Shown here in pieces: positions 26,594-35,592 of a stretch of DNA of 57,985 nt. How positions within the stretch are numbered: position 1 is the stretch's first letter; every line of letters begins with the position of its first letter. The stretch is from CAZUSO01 sp964622775 (GTDB lineage Bacteria > Bacteroidota > Bacteroidia > Chitinophagales > Chitinophagaceae). Location: assembly GCA_964622775.1 (NCBI GenBank), contig CAZUSO010000012.1, positions 1 through 57,985 on the forward strand. Direction: 5' to 3'. The notes below the pieces were generated by a model. The model ran no database searches. It was not told where the DNA came from and saw only the letters and a program-made list of their open reading frames with translations. Both the position numbers and the translations under genes were made by a program.

Positions 26594-28339
26594 TCAGGAT
26601 TTAATTCGGTTGACAATTCCCGATATTCGCCGGATATGTTTACGGGTAGCGCTCAAAACGATTTCCATGTCTGCAAGAATAAGCGCTTTTTTCCTGGCAC
26701 GGGTAACGGCTGTATAGAGTAATTCCCGTGTCAGGATTGGTGAGTCATCCGATGGAGGCAGGATAATCATCACCTCGTCAAATTCCGATCCCTGACTTTT
26801 ATGGATGGTCATTGCGAAAGCGGGTTCCCAGGAATCAATTTGTGCAGGCGGGACGGAAAGAACACCGCCTTCGGGGTTTAAAAAACAGGCACGCAATACG
26901 CCGCCCTGCATTCGGAGGATTCCTGTATCGCCATTATATAAGCCTGCTTCAGGCTGGTTTTTGGTAACCATAATCAGCTTGTTTTCGTAAAATTCGCCAT
27001 CGGGTTTTATCAGACCCTGTTCAGCAAGATATTGCTCTACAAAGGTATTCATCTTGTACACGCCCAGAGGTCCCTGCTTTACGGCACACAGAATTTTTGC
27101 CCGGTTCATCAGCTCCAATGCCTCTGCGATATCGGGGAATTTAATATAATCCGCATATTGCTGTGCAAACGATTCCAGCATTTTCCCCGGTGCTTCGCCG
27201 GAGATGCTAACCTGATTGTTCCCGTCTCCGTCAAATTCCCGGATAACAGCCTCGTCATGTTGAATCACGGCTTTGCTGAATTTTCCGATACCGCCGGCAT
27301 CATTAAAGCGATGGCTTTGCCGGAGCTCTGTGATATGCCCGGTCAATAGATGTTTGCCGGCAGCCTCTGCGTTCAGCTTTTTCACATCCATAAAATGGCT
27401 TAGAAACGCAAGGTGTTTTTCGTCAAAAATATTCCCCTCCGGCAGGGAGGAGCACAGATCGCCGAACAGACTACCGGCTTCTACCGAAGACAACTGATTT
27501 TTATCACCCAGTAAAATCAGTTTAGTATCCGGGCCGATGGTCTCCATGAGCTTGGCAAACAACGCAATATCCACCATGGAACATTCATCCGCAATCACCA
27601 CATCGGCAGGCAGGGGATTTGATGCATTATGGTTGAAATAAATGCTGTTTTTCCGATAGCCCAGCAGGGAATGTATGGTCAGGGGTTTCAGCGATCGGAT
27701 ATGGGAAATGACGGCGGCATTAACGTTTATCTTTTCACGATGGAAGAGTGCTTCCACATTACCGAGACTTTCCGCCATGCGCATGGCAGCCTTTCCGGTA
27801 GGCGCCGCAAGCAGGATACGGGCGTCAGGATTCCGGTATAGTATAATCGTCAGCAGTCTGGCTACCGATGTCGTTTTTCCTGTTCCCGGCCCGCCGGTTA
27901 TGATATGAAAACGGTGTAGTAATGCGGAGAGGGTAGCCACCATTTGCCAGTCCGGTTCGTCATTTTTCTTTGCAGGGAAAAGCGATAAAATCATATCCCG
28001 CTGCGCTGAAATATCCTGCATGGCGGTATCCGCATCTTCCTCCGAAATCATCCTGCGGATGCCTTCGATAAACTGCGTTTCATACTTAAAATAGCGCTGC
28101 AGGTATAGTTTGTTGTCATGTAGAATAAAGGGCTGTAATTCGCTTTCTCCACCCACTAATGGATGGCTCAGGATATCCTGCTCATATTGGCCGGAAGAAA
28201 GGAGTACGTCTGCTTTCGGGTCTGCATCATTCAAATCCAGGCATACATTTCCGGCTGCCATTTTTTGAGCAAGCAAGGCTAAAAATGGATTTAATTTTCC
28301 CTGATCAAAAAAATCGGCAAATGCAAAATATGGGTTCAT
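26594..28339 (-). CDS. recD: Exodeoxyribonuclease V subunit alpha (RecD helicase)
   Basis: 581 residues. It is the 5'-3' superfamily 1B helicase of RecBCD. Walker A (ITGGPGTGKTTSVARLL) is near residue 150, followed by LLAAPTGKAA, VIADECSMVDIALFAKLM (Walker B), LLGDKNQLSSVEAGSLFGD, and the C-terminal MTIHKSQGSEFDEVMII and LLYTAVTRARKK motifs. The length fits RecD rather than the longer RecD2. It is the first gene of the operon. The order D-C-B differs from E. coli, where recB and recD follow recC. Confidence 0.94.
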   Translation of the reverse strand: MNPYFAFADFFDQGKLNPFLALLAQKMAAGNVCLDLNDADPKADVLLSSGQYEQDILSHPLVGGESELQPFILHDNKLYLQRYFKYETQFIEGIRRMISEEDADTAMQDISAQRDMILSLFPAKKNDEPDWQMVATLSALLHRFHIITGGPGTGKTTSVARLLTIILYRNPDARILLAAPTGKAAMRMAESLGNVEALFHREKINVNAAVISHIRSLKPLTIHSLLGYRKNSIYFNHNASNPLPADVVIADECSMVDIALFAKLMETIGPDTKLILLGDKNQLSSVEAGSLFGDLCSSLPEGNIFDEKHLAFLSHFMDVKKLNAEAAGKHLLTGHITELRQSHRFNDAGGIGKFSKAVIQHDEAVIREFDGDGNNQVSISGEAPGKMLESFAQQYADYIKFPDIAEALELMNRAKILCAVKQGPLGVYKMNTFVEQYLAEQGLIKPDGEFYENKLIMVTKNQPEAGLYNGDTGILRMQGGVLRACFLNPEGGVLSVPPAQIDSWEPAFAMTIHKSQGSEFDEVMIILPPSDDSPILTRELLYTAVTRARKKALILADMEIVLSATRKHIRRISGIVNRIKS

Positions 28340-28374
28340 GCTGTATAATGCTCAAATGTTTTTTGAAAAAACCA

Positions 28375-28647
28375 CTACGCAAATTCATTGCTTATTAAAC
28401 GGTACAGATTTACACCGGTTTTCTTTGGTGCTTTGCTGTGCTGCCTATGGCCTTCTTCATTTTGCATTTTAGCGAACCGACAATGACCATTGCAATGTAA
28501 CTGCGGATGATTCTTGTTTTCACAAAACAGGCTGACAAATAATTCAGTCTTATATTCATACATCATGATCATGATGCTGTTTTTCATAACGTCTGACACC
28601 AAAACGATTAAAAGGAGAAAGGTTGATATTTTAATGATCCTGCTCAA
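28375..28647 (-). CDS. Small membrane protein with conserved Cys motifs
   Basis: About 90 residues if the TTG at 28647 is used; the frame is open to 28725 and no ATG precedes the membrane helix, so the start is uncertain. Residues 1-20 form one membrane helix (SRIIKISTFLLLIVLVSD). It is followed by ELFVSLFCENKNHPQLHCNGHCRFAK. This matches a widespread small Bacteroidota protein whose core is L-C-x-N-x4-P-x-L-x-C-N-G-x-C; three conserved cysteines plus extra His suggest metal binding, and relatives are often near copper or iron uptake genes. It lies just upstream of recD on the same strand, 35 bases from its start. Confidence 0.65.
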   Translation of the reverse strand: MSRIIKISTFLLLIVLVSDVMKNSIMIMMYEYKTELFVSLFCENKNHPQLHCNGHCRFAKMQNEEGHRQHSKAPKKTGVNLYRLISNEFA

Positions 28648-28699
28648 GGAAAGTGTACGAAAGCTCCACAACGAAGGTAGTGAAAAATTCAGTTGAAAA

Positions 28700-28750
28700 G
28701 GGAAAGGGGTATCAGGGAAACGCAATTAAGTATGATACCCTGAAGGGGCA
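28700..28750 (+). repeat. TTAAGTATG-family repeat, copy A
   Basis: GGGTATCA (28707-28714) and TGATACCC (28733-28740) form a perfect 8-bp inverted repeat around GGGAAACGCAATTAAGTA. Copies B, C and D share GGGAAA and TTAAGTATG. Confidence 0.6.
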
Positions 28751-28939
28751 TAATATTAACAACTCCGGTAAATCTGCCCGGATAATAAAATGTGGGCTGT
28801 TCTTATTTTGTGTGAATTTTTGCTGCGAAGAAAGCAAAAGCCATGACAAAACATAGTATGAAGTCTAAAAGCGATTTCTCTGATGAGAATATCCTTTCAG
28901 CCTATTTTTCAGCCTATAAAAATCATGCGATCAGACAGG

Positions 28940-31279
28940 TCAACGAACCAACGTAATATCGCCCTGGTAGTAATATTGCTGGTTACCTCGTTCGCAGATA
29001 TAAGTAAGGGTATAATAATAAACACCTACATCAGCGGGCTTTCCGTTATGAGTACCGTCCCAGCCCATTTCGCCTTTATTGCCGATAAACACACGCTGTC
29101 CCCAGCGGTTAAAGACAGAGAACGTATAATTGGCTACGGGGTTCGTGAACATAGGCAGGAACACATCATTTTTGCCGTCACCGTTTGGAGAAAATACCTG
29201 GGGAATCATCATGCTGCAGCAGGGTTCTTCAATAATCTGAACAGTGGTATCGCCGTGACAACCGTTTGCATCGGTGGCCATTACTTTGTAGGCTCCGGCA
29301 GGCACATCATTAATCGTGTTGGAAATTACTACGAGCGAATTATCCCATTGATAGGTGTACGGGAAGGCTCCGGTGCCCGGAACTACGGATACGGCAATGG
29401 AGCCGCCCAGACCGCCGCGGTCGCAGAGGGCATTCATAAGCGTATCCACCTGTAAGGTCAGTTCATAAAATTCCGTGCCAATCTGAAAGGTATCGGAAGC
29501 AATGCAACCATTGGCATCTTGCACTGTTACAATATGTTCTCCCGCACCCAGTCCTTCCAGGACATTGACATAAACCCAGTTGTTACTGCTATCCACGGAA
29601 TAACTGTATGGCTGGGTGCCGCCATCGGCCACAACGGTTGCGCTGCCGTTTTCCGCAGTACAATAAGCATTCTTCAGGTCTGTTATGTCCGTTGTAATCG
29701 GGGTGGCAGCACCGTCAATGAGGAACGATTGCTGTATACTACATCCGTTAGCCTGAGTAATGGTAACCGTATAATTTCCTTGCGGCAAATTGCTTACAGT
29801 GGCGGTAGTCTGCGGTGGATCGGTATTCCAGGTATAGGAAAGGGGCTCCAAACCTCCTGAAGGTGTAATGGTTACCGCCCCGTTTTGTCCGCTGCACAAG
29901 GCCTGCGTGATATTACTTTCCAAAGTCAGCGGCGCTGCTCCGAAGGTGAAGTACTGACCGTTGTTTAACGTAGCGGAAGCAAACAGGTCTGTGCCATTGA
30001 CCGATAATGGAACTGTAGTTACATTGGTGGTAAATGCCGCATCATCCGCGATGACGAGAGTTTGTACTGTAGCAGGCACTGTATTGCTTTTTACGGAAAG
30101 CGTTACGGTATTCATATTGCCTGTTTTCTGCACTTTCCAGGTTCGTGGCATGATTGCCACAGCGCCATCGTCGGCACAGGCGGTCAATGCCGTATCGCCC
30201 ATATTATCTCCAAACAACAGCAGGGACAAATCATTATTGAAACTGTTGGTGTTTTCCAGGTTAGTGGCGGGAAAAGCACCGGCGTATGTGCCGTTGTAGA
30301 TGGTAACCAATGCATCGTTATTGATGGATAATGATTGCCGCTGGTCCAGCCCCGAACCATCATCACGCCCAATGCCGGTAATGTTGTTATAATAAGGATT
30401 ATTGGCCGCATTATCCCATATCGCGGTATTGTCAGAAGCAGTATAATTATTGGCTTCGGCGCCGGTTTGCATCAGTGTAAACCCGTATTTAACGGCCAGG
30501 TAGGATTCTACTTTATTGATTTCAGTCGGAGTTAATGCCCTGGAATATAAAATGAATTCTGCAATGTCGATAGTGGTCGGGTAGGGGTCTCCACCGGCTT
30601 CATTTTCATTTCCAAGACTGAGCCTTGCGGTACCGGAGGGATTGGCCGAGCTGAATGTAGCCATAGTATTGTCGGTAGCGCCGCTAAGTCGTATGCTCAG
30701 GGAGTTAGCATCCGAGTAGCCTGTGTAGAGGGAATGCAGGTCGGTAACAACGGCATTGCCGTACAACGTATTTTTAAAATCCAGGCGAATTTTTCCCTGG
30801 TTACCTCCTCCGTTATTTACCTCGTCCCCCAGGCGGCCGGGTGCAGTGTTACTGGTTTGCCATTTGCACCAGACCCCCGTTCCTGTAGCGGTATGCAGGT
30901 TGATAATTTGAAACATGGTCATCTCCGTACTGCTGAAAATATCTGTGCCGGCTACGAGGTTATCGCTGGAAATGCAATTCGGGTTGGAAGAAACAAATAC
31001 CAGGTATGGGTTGAAGTTAATGCCATCATCCAAAACGGTTGGGGGCACTTGCGTGGTGCCGCCGGTGCCAGGATTATGCGTGGAAAAATCACCTGTGATG
31101 CCGGCTCCCGATTGTTCTGTCCAGGAACTTACCTGATTGGCCGCATTAAGCGATATGCCTTCGTTAGCTTTCAGCCAAACCGTATTCTGAGCGGAAATGC
31201 CGCCCGGAGATTGTGCAAATGCTGAGAAAGTAAGTCCGGAAATACCGGCCAGCAGGAGGGGGTAAAACTTTACGCTCAT
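28940..31279 (-). CDS. Secreted T9SS type B cargo protein with LamG-like and SprB repeat domains
   Basis: 779 residues. The signal peptide is at about 1-22 (SAFAQ). Residues about 25-260 are a LamG-like sugar/surface-binding fold of the type found in Bacteroidota cell-surface proteins (NTVWLKANEGISLN, SWTEQSGAG, IAEFILYSRALTPTEINKVESYLAVKYG). Residues about 455-640 hold SprB-type repeats (YTWNTDPPQTTATVSNLPQG, NGCSIQQSF; VNVLEGLGAGEHIVTVQDAN). The last 90 residues are the CHU_C/gliding-motility C-terminal domain (IPQVFSPNGDGKNDVF, FNRWGQRVF, WDGTHNGKPADVGVYYYTLTY), which directs type IX secretion. It is probably a surface adhesin-like protein. Single gene. Confidence 0.9.
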   Translation of the reverse strand: MSVKFYPLLLAGISGLTFSAFAQSPGGISAQNTVWLKANEGISLNAANQVSSWTEQSGAGITGDFSTHNPGTGGTTQVPPTVLDDGINFNPYLVFVSSNPNCISSDNLVAGTDIFSSTEMTMFQIINLHTATGTGVWCKWQTSNTAPGRLGDEVNNGGGNQGKIRLDFKNTLYGNAVVTDLHSLYTGYSDANSLSIRLSGATDNTMATFSSANPSGTARLSLGNENEAGGDPYPTTIDIAEFILYSRALTPTEINKVESYLAVKYGFTLMQTGAEANNYTASDNTAIWDNAANNPYYNNITGIGRDDGSGLDQRQSLSINNDALVTIYNGTYAGAFPATNLENTNSFNNDLSLLLFGDNMGDTALTACADDGAVAIMPRTWKVQKTGNMNTVTLSVKSNTVPATVQTLVIADDAAFTTNVTTVPLSVNGTDLFASATLNNGQYFTFGAAPLTLESNITQALCSGQNGAVTITPSGGLEPLSYTWNTDPPQTTATVSNLPQGNYTVTITQANGCSIQQSFLIDGAATPITTDITDLKNAYCTAENGSATVVADGGTQPYSYSVDSSNNWVYVNVLEGLGAGEHIVTVQDANGCIASDTFQIGTEFYELTLQVDTLMNALCDRGGLGGSIAVSVVPGTGAFPYTYQWDNSLVVISNTINDVPAGAYKVMATDANGCHGDTTVQIIEEPCCSMMIPQVFSPNGDGKNDVFLPMFTNPVANYTFSVFNRWGQRVFIGNKGEMGWDGTHNGKPADVGVYYYTLTYICERGNQQYYYQGDITLVR

Positions 31280-31846
31280 TTTAAATTATTCTTTATTGCA
31301 AATTAATATGGATTGTTCGGATTCCACGGATATATCATTTGTGCTTTTCTGCGCTATAATTTTATTTTCATTATCTTCCATTAAACAGTCCGCTCCGGTA
31401 AAATCATTTAAAAGCTCCGATATCGTAACAAGCCTTTTTCTTGTGCTTTACAAGACACATCATCAAGGTATAGCGGTTTGGTATGCCGATTAGGCCTGAC
31501 AAGATAATTCTTTTTAATGACAGTAGCAATGTAACCCTGCTGTTCCTAACGATAAGCCGCAAAAGAACTGCACCGGAGCAAGGAACACACATCTTTATGC
31601 AGGCAAACAGATGGCTTTAAAAAGGAAAAATGTAAAGGAAGAAAACCAAAAAATATTTAGCGTCCGGATAACAATTTGCTTTTCCGGATAAAATAAAATT
31701 GCGATAATTCCGTTTCGGGAATCGGGCATTTGACCTGCACGTTTTATTTTGCTGTGTCATTTTATTGTAAAATTCCCCCTAAAAATCACCTTGAAGCCAG
31801 TGATATATCCAGTAATTTTGCCCCGTCTTTACAGAAAGATTATTTT
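31280..31846. other. 567-base intergenic region with the receptor promoter
   Basis: Divergent spacer between the T9SS cargo gene and the TonB-type receptor. The only clear signal is the TTG...TAATTTTG promoter at 31791-31820. Open frames here have no recognisable protein and are not supported. Confidence 0.5.
31791..31820 (+). promoter_or_regulatory. Bacteroidota-type promoter of the receptor/GLPGLI locus
   Basis: TTG at 31791-31793, a 19-base spacer and TAATTTTG at 31813-31820 match the TTTG-N17-23-TAnnTTTG consensus of the primary sigma factor in Bacteroidota. The expected transcript start is near 31827, which rules out the far upstream methionine codon at 31730. Confidence 0.65.
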
Positions 31847-31876
31847 ATGTATCCGCATTTCACAAAAACAACCATA

Positions 31877-34708
31877 ATGCACCAGAGCTTTCTTTTTCGC
31901 AACACCCTGCTCCTCTTTTTACTGACTTGCTGTTTATCCCTGTCCATGCAGGCACAGCCATATACGGTAAAAGGCAGGTTAGTGGATACGGTCAGTTATG
32001 TAACAATGTACCAGTCGTCCGTTGTGCTGGTTCGTGCGAACGATTCCATCATGGAAGGCTTTACGCGCACCAACCATGACGGTGAATTTTCCCTGCCTGT
32101 TCAGGAGAAAGGGCAATATATCATTATCCTTTCTCACCCGATGTTTGCAGATTATAAAGATATTATTTCGGTCAATGCAAACCCGACTGACCTGGGTGTC
32201 TTTCAGATGTTTTCAAAAACCAACCTGTTGCAGGAAGTGATTGTCAGCGATTCCCGCGCTATTACTATCAAAGGCGATACTACCGAATATACTGCCGACA
32301 GCTTTAAAGTGCGTGAGTTTGCCAATGTGGATGAATTGCTGAAAAGATTGCCGGGTATTGAAGTGGATAAAAACGGGAATATTACGGCACACGGGGAAAA
32401 GGTGCAAAAGATGTATGTGGACGGTGAAGAGTTTTTCTCCGACGACCCGGCAATGGTAGCTAAAACGCTGCGTGCAAGCGCTGTGGACAAGGTGCAGGTA
32501 TATGATAAGAAAAGCGACCAGGCGGAATTTACCGGTATTGACGACGGCGAAAAAATTAAGACCATCAATCTGAAACTGAAGGCAAATGCCAGGAAAGGTT
32601 ATTTTGGTAAGATTGAAGCCGGCGCAGGTGTTCCGGGTTACTGGGAAAGCCAGGCTATGCTCAATTCCTTTAAAGCAAAACGTAAATTTTCTGTTTACGG
32701 AACCATGAGCAATACCAGCACTACCGGGTTAAGCTGGGACGACAGCCGGAAATATTCCAACAGTGGTGGCGGTACGCTGGAAATGTCGGATGATGGTAGC
32801 TTTACCCGAACAATCACCCGTGATGAATTTGACTTAGATAGCTGGAACGGGCAATACAACGGGCAGGGCTTGCCGAAAGCCTGGAACGGTGGTGCACATT
32901 ATAACAATAAATGGATGAACGATGCGCTCAGCCTCAACGGAAATTACCAGTACGGCAAGTTTGACATCGAAACAGATAACAATGTCCGCACCCAATATGT
33001 CCTGCCGGACACGCAATATGTCAATACCAGCTATACCAATTCTTTTAACTCCCGTCAAAAGCACAATGCTAATCTTGTTACGGAATATAAGATTGATTCC
33101 GCCACATCTCTGAAACTTAATGTGGGCGGTTATGTGCGCAGCAGCGAAAGCCACCAGACGAACCAAAGCGATGCCGTCAGTCTGCAGGGCGACCAAATCA
33201 ACAGCAGCCATAAGGTGCAGGACGTCAGTTCTACAGGTAACAATTTCAATGCAGACTTATTATTCCGGAAAAAATTCAGGAAAGAAGGTCGTACACTTTC
33301 CTTAGACTTTAACGGACTGCATACGGAAAATGAAAGTAAGGGTAATTATAATGCGCTGAACAGTTTTTACGCTATCGGGCTGACGGATACCGTTAATCAG
33401 CGTAAGACACAAAACCGGCTTACCAGCCAGTTTGAAGGGAAGGCAGTCTATACCGAACAGCTTAACAAACACCTGGCTCTGGAATTGAATTATGCCCTTA
33501 ATATCAATAATAATCAATCCGCCAATTACTCTTACGACAAAACGGAAAGCGGAGCAGTGAGCGATGAATATAACCCGCTTTACAGCAGCGATTATTCTCT
33601 TAATATAATGACTAACACCGGAGGGGCTAATATCCGGCTGAAATATGAACGTATCAATATTACGCTTGGGGGCGCCGTGGCTAATGCCGGATTTCGTCAG
33701 CACGATAATATTACGGATTCCACAATGAATTATAATTACCTGAATTTCTTTCCCAGAGCCATCTTCCGGTATAACCGGAACCGGCAGACGAATTTTACGT
33801 TTTCTTATACGGGAAGAACCAATCAGCCGACAATTAATCAGCTACAGCCCATCCGCGAAAATACCGATCCGCTCAATATTCTGATTGGCAACCCTGACCT
33901 CAAACAGGAATTTCAACATAATCTCAACCTGAATTTGGGTAATTACAAGGTACTTCAGGAGCGTTATCTCTGGGCCAGTATCGGCTTGAATTTCAGTCAG
34001 AATGCAATTAGCCAGAGCCAGAATATTAACGACCTGGGGCAGCGAACTTATCAATATGTCAATGTGGACGGCAATTATAATCTGTACGGCTATGCCGGAT
34101 ATGGTTTCAAGATAAAACCATTGAATCTGCGCACCAATCTGAACGTAAACGGGGGCTATTCACACAACAATACCTATCTGAACGGACTAAAAAGCGCCAG
34201 TATCAACCAGAACTACGGACCTGGGATTTCCTTTAATTACACTAAAGACACTACGCTGGATTTGAATTACAGCATGAATGTTAACTACAACCGGAACACC
34301 ACTTCTGTTCGTCCCGATTATATCAACGATTACTGGAGTGTAAATCAGAACTTCGGTACGAGTTATCTCTTCCCCGGGAATTTCACGCTCGGCACCGATA
34401 TCGACTGGCTTTACCGCCAGAAGATTGATGAGCAGGATCAGAACAATAGCGTATTCAGATGGAATGCCTATCTCTCCAAAGCTTTCCTGAAAGACCGTTC
34501 CTTAGTGTTGAAGTTATACGTTAATGATATACTGAATCAAAATGTGGGCTTTGTGAGGACGGCCAGTGATAATTACATTACGGAAAACTCCTACAATACC
34601 ATTCGCCGTTATGGTATGCTCAGTCTTACCTGGAACTTTACGCGCTCTGGTGCATTGAATAGTAGCCCGACCGAAGGCGGTGCCGGGGAGATTGAGATCA
34701 GTGAATAA
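31877..34708 (+). CDS. TonB-dependent receptor-like outer-membrane protein
   Basis: 943 residues from the ATG at 31877, which gives a clean signal peptide (MHQSFLFRNTLLLFLLTCCL, then SLSMQAQ); an ATG at 31847 would add ten residues. A carboxypeptidase-regulatory-like beta domain follows (YTVKGRLVDTVSYVTMYQS, about 30-115). Next is a plug-like domain (VIVSDSRAITIKGDTTEY, ELLKRLPGIEVDKNGNI, KVQKMYVDGEEFF). The rest is a large 'outer membrane beta-barrel family 3' type barrel with many Asn/Tyr/Ser strands (LNLNLGNYKVLQERYLWASI). The substrate is unknown. GLPGLI and porin genes follow on the same strand; this pairing is common. Confidence 0.9.
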   Translation: MHQSFLFRNTLLLFLLTCCLSLSMQAQPYTVKGRLVDTVSYVTMYQSSVVLVRANDSIMEGFTRTNHDGEFSLPVQEKGQYIIILSHPMFADYKDIISVNANPTDLGVFQMFSKTNLLQEVIVSDSRAITIKGDTTEYTADSFKVREFANVDELLKRLPGIEVDKNGNITAHGEKVQKMYVDGEEFFSDDPAMVAKTLRASAVDKVQVYDKKSDQAEFTGIDDGEKIKTINLKLKANARKGYFGKIEAGAGVPGYWESQAMLNSFKAKRKFSVYGTMSNTSTTGLSWDDSRKYSNSGGGTLEMSDDGSFTRTITRDEFDLDSWNGQYNGQGLPKAWNGGAHYNNKWMNDALSLNGNYQYGKFDIETDNNVRTQYVLPDTQYVNTSYTNSFNSRQKHNANLVTEYKIDSATSLKLNVGGYVRSSESHQTNQSDAVSLQGDQINSSHKVQDVSSTGNNFNADLLFRKKFRKEGRTLSLDFNGLHTENESKGNYNALNSFYAIGLTDTVNQRKTQNRLTSQFEGKAVYTEQLNKHLALELNYALNINNNQSANYSYDKTESGAVSDEYNPLYSSDYSLNIMTNTGGANIRLKYERINITLGGAVANAGFRQHDNITDSTMNYNYLNFFPRAIFRYNRNRQTNFTFSYTGRTNQPTINQLQPIRENTDPLNILIGNPDLKQEFQHNLNLNLGNYKVLQERYLWASIGLNFSQNAISQSQNINDLGQRTYQYVNVDGNYNLYGYAGYGFKIKPLNLRTNLNVNGGYSHNNTYLNGLKSASINQNYGPGISFNYTKDTTLDLNYSMNVNYNRNTTSVRPDYINDYWSVNQNFGTSYLFPGNFTLGTDIDWLYRQKIDEQDQNNSVFRWNAYLSKAFLKDRSLVLKLYVNDILNQNVGFVRTASDNYITENSYNTIRRYGMLSLTWNFTRSGALNSSPTEGGAGEIEISE

Positions 34709-34747
34709 AATTATTACGCCATTCATTTTTATAAAAAATAATTAATC

Positions 34748-35506
34748 GTGAAGAAAATACTCTTATTGCTAACGTTAGCCGTTGTATTCGGCCAGGATGC
34801 AGGAGCGCAATATATCAGCAACGGAAAGATTGAATTTGAACGGAAAACCAATTTGAGAATGTCGCTGAACTATGAGATGACCGATGAACAGAAAAGCAGC
34901 GAATGGTTCAAGCTCATGCTGGATAAGCTTCCGCAACACCTGATCTCTTATTTTACGCTGGATTTTGATCAGGATCACAGTATATACTGGTTTGTAAAGG
35001 ATGCGGAATCCGGTATGCCGATGATGTTCGGTGGGAAAGGCCCTGCGAGAGAGAATATCGTAAAGACCAATTTTAAGGACAATAATTTTGTGGCGGAAAA
35101 AAATATTTTTGAAACCAATTTCCTGGTTACGGACAGCACCCGTAAACTGAAATGGAAGATCGAGGATGAAATCCGGGTTATTGCCGGCTATCCCTGCCGG
35201 AAAGCGGTTACTACCATTTGCGATTCCGTAGTGCTGGTGGCTTTCTATACTGACCAGATTACGGTCAGCGGCGGTCCTGAATCTGTAAATGGCTTGCCGG
35301 GTATGATTTTGGGAATGGCTATTCCGCGACTTTACACCACTTGGTTTGCCACTAAAGTTGACCTCGTTGAATTTCAGGAGCCCACACTGAAAGAAGCTAA
35401 GAAAGGAAAAAAAGCTACTTATGCCGAGTTAGAAAATGAGTTGTCAAAATCGCTGAAAAACTGGGGAAATTATGGCATCACAACCCTCTGGTGGGCCATG
35501 CTGTAA
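34748..35506 (+). CDS. GLPGLI family exported protein
   Basis: 252 residues starting at GTG. The signal peptide is residues 1-20 (MKKILLLLTLAVVFGQDAGA). The body has the family's beta-rich fold, with GKIEFERKTN near the start and the name-giving motif as NGLPGMILGM at about 187-196, after CRKAVTTI and VVLVAFYTDQI. GLPGLI proteins are frequent partners of outer-membrane beta-barrel receptors in Bacteroidota; their role is unknown but is thought to be in the cell envelope. It lies 39 bases after the receptor gene, so one transcript is likely. Confidence 0.9.
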   Translation: MKKILLLLTLAVVFGQDAGAQYISNGKIEFERKTNLRMSLNYEMTDEQKSSEWFKLMLDKLPQHLISYFTLDFDQDHSIYWFVKDAESGMPMMFGGKGPARENIVKTNFKDNNFVAEKNIFETNFLVTDSTRKLKWKIEDEIRVIAGYPCRKAVTTICDSVVLVAFYTDQITVSGGPESVNGLPGMILGMAIPRLYTTWFATKVDLVEFQEPTLKEAKKGKKATYAELENELSKSLKNWGNYGITTLWWAML

Positions 35507-35592
35507 ATGCATTTCTTTGTTTCAAATGCCTGTTTTATTTTTCTGTTGGCGAAATTGATAATATTTTTGACGTTTGAAGCAATAATTCTGAA

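Noticed and set aside
23374..26616. recC start at the TTG at 26616
   Set aside because: It would overlap recD by 23 bases and adds nine residues without family similarity; the ATG at 26589 fits the usual N-terminus.
28858..28956. 32-codon frame overlapping the 3' end of the T9SS cargo gene
   Set aside because: Too short, overlaps a confident gene on the other strand and has no start context.
31730..31876. Far upstream start for the TonB-type receptor
   Set aside because: A promoter with a predicted start near 31827 lies inside this stretch, and the extension would bury the signal peptide.
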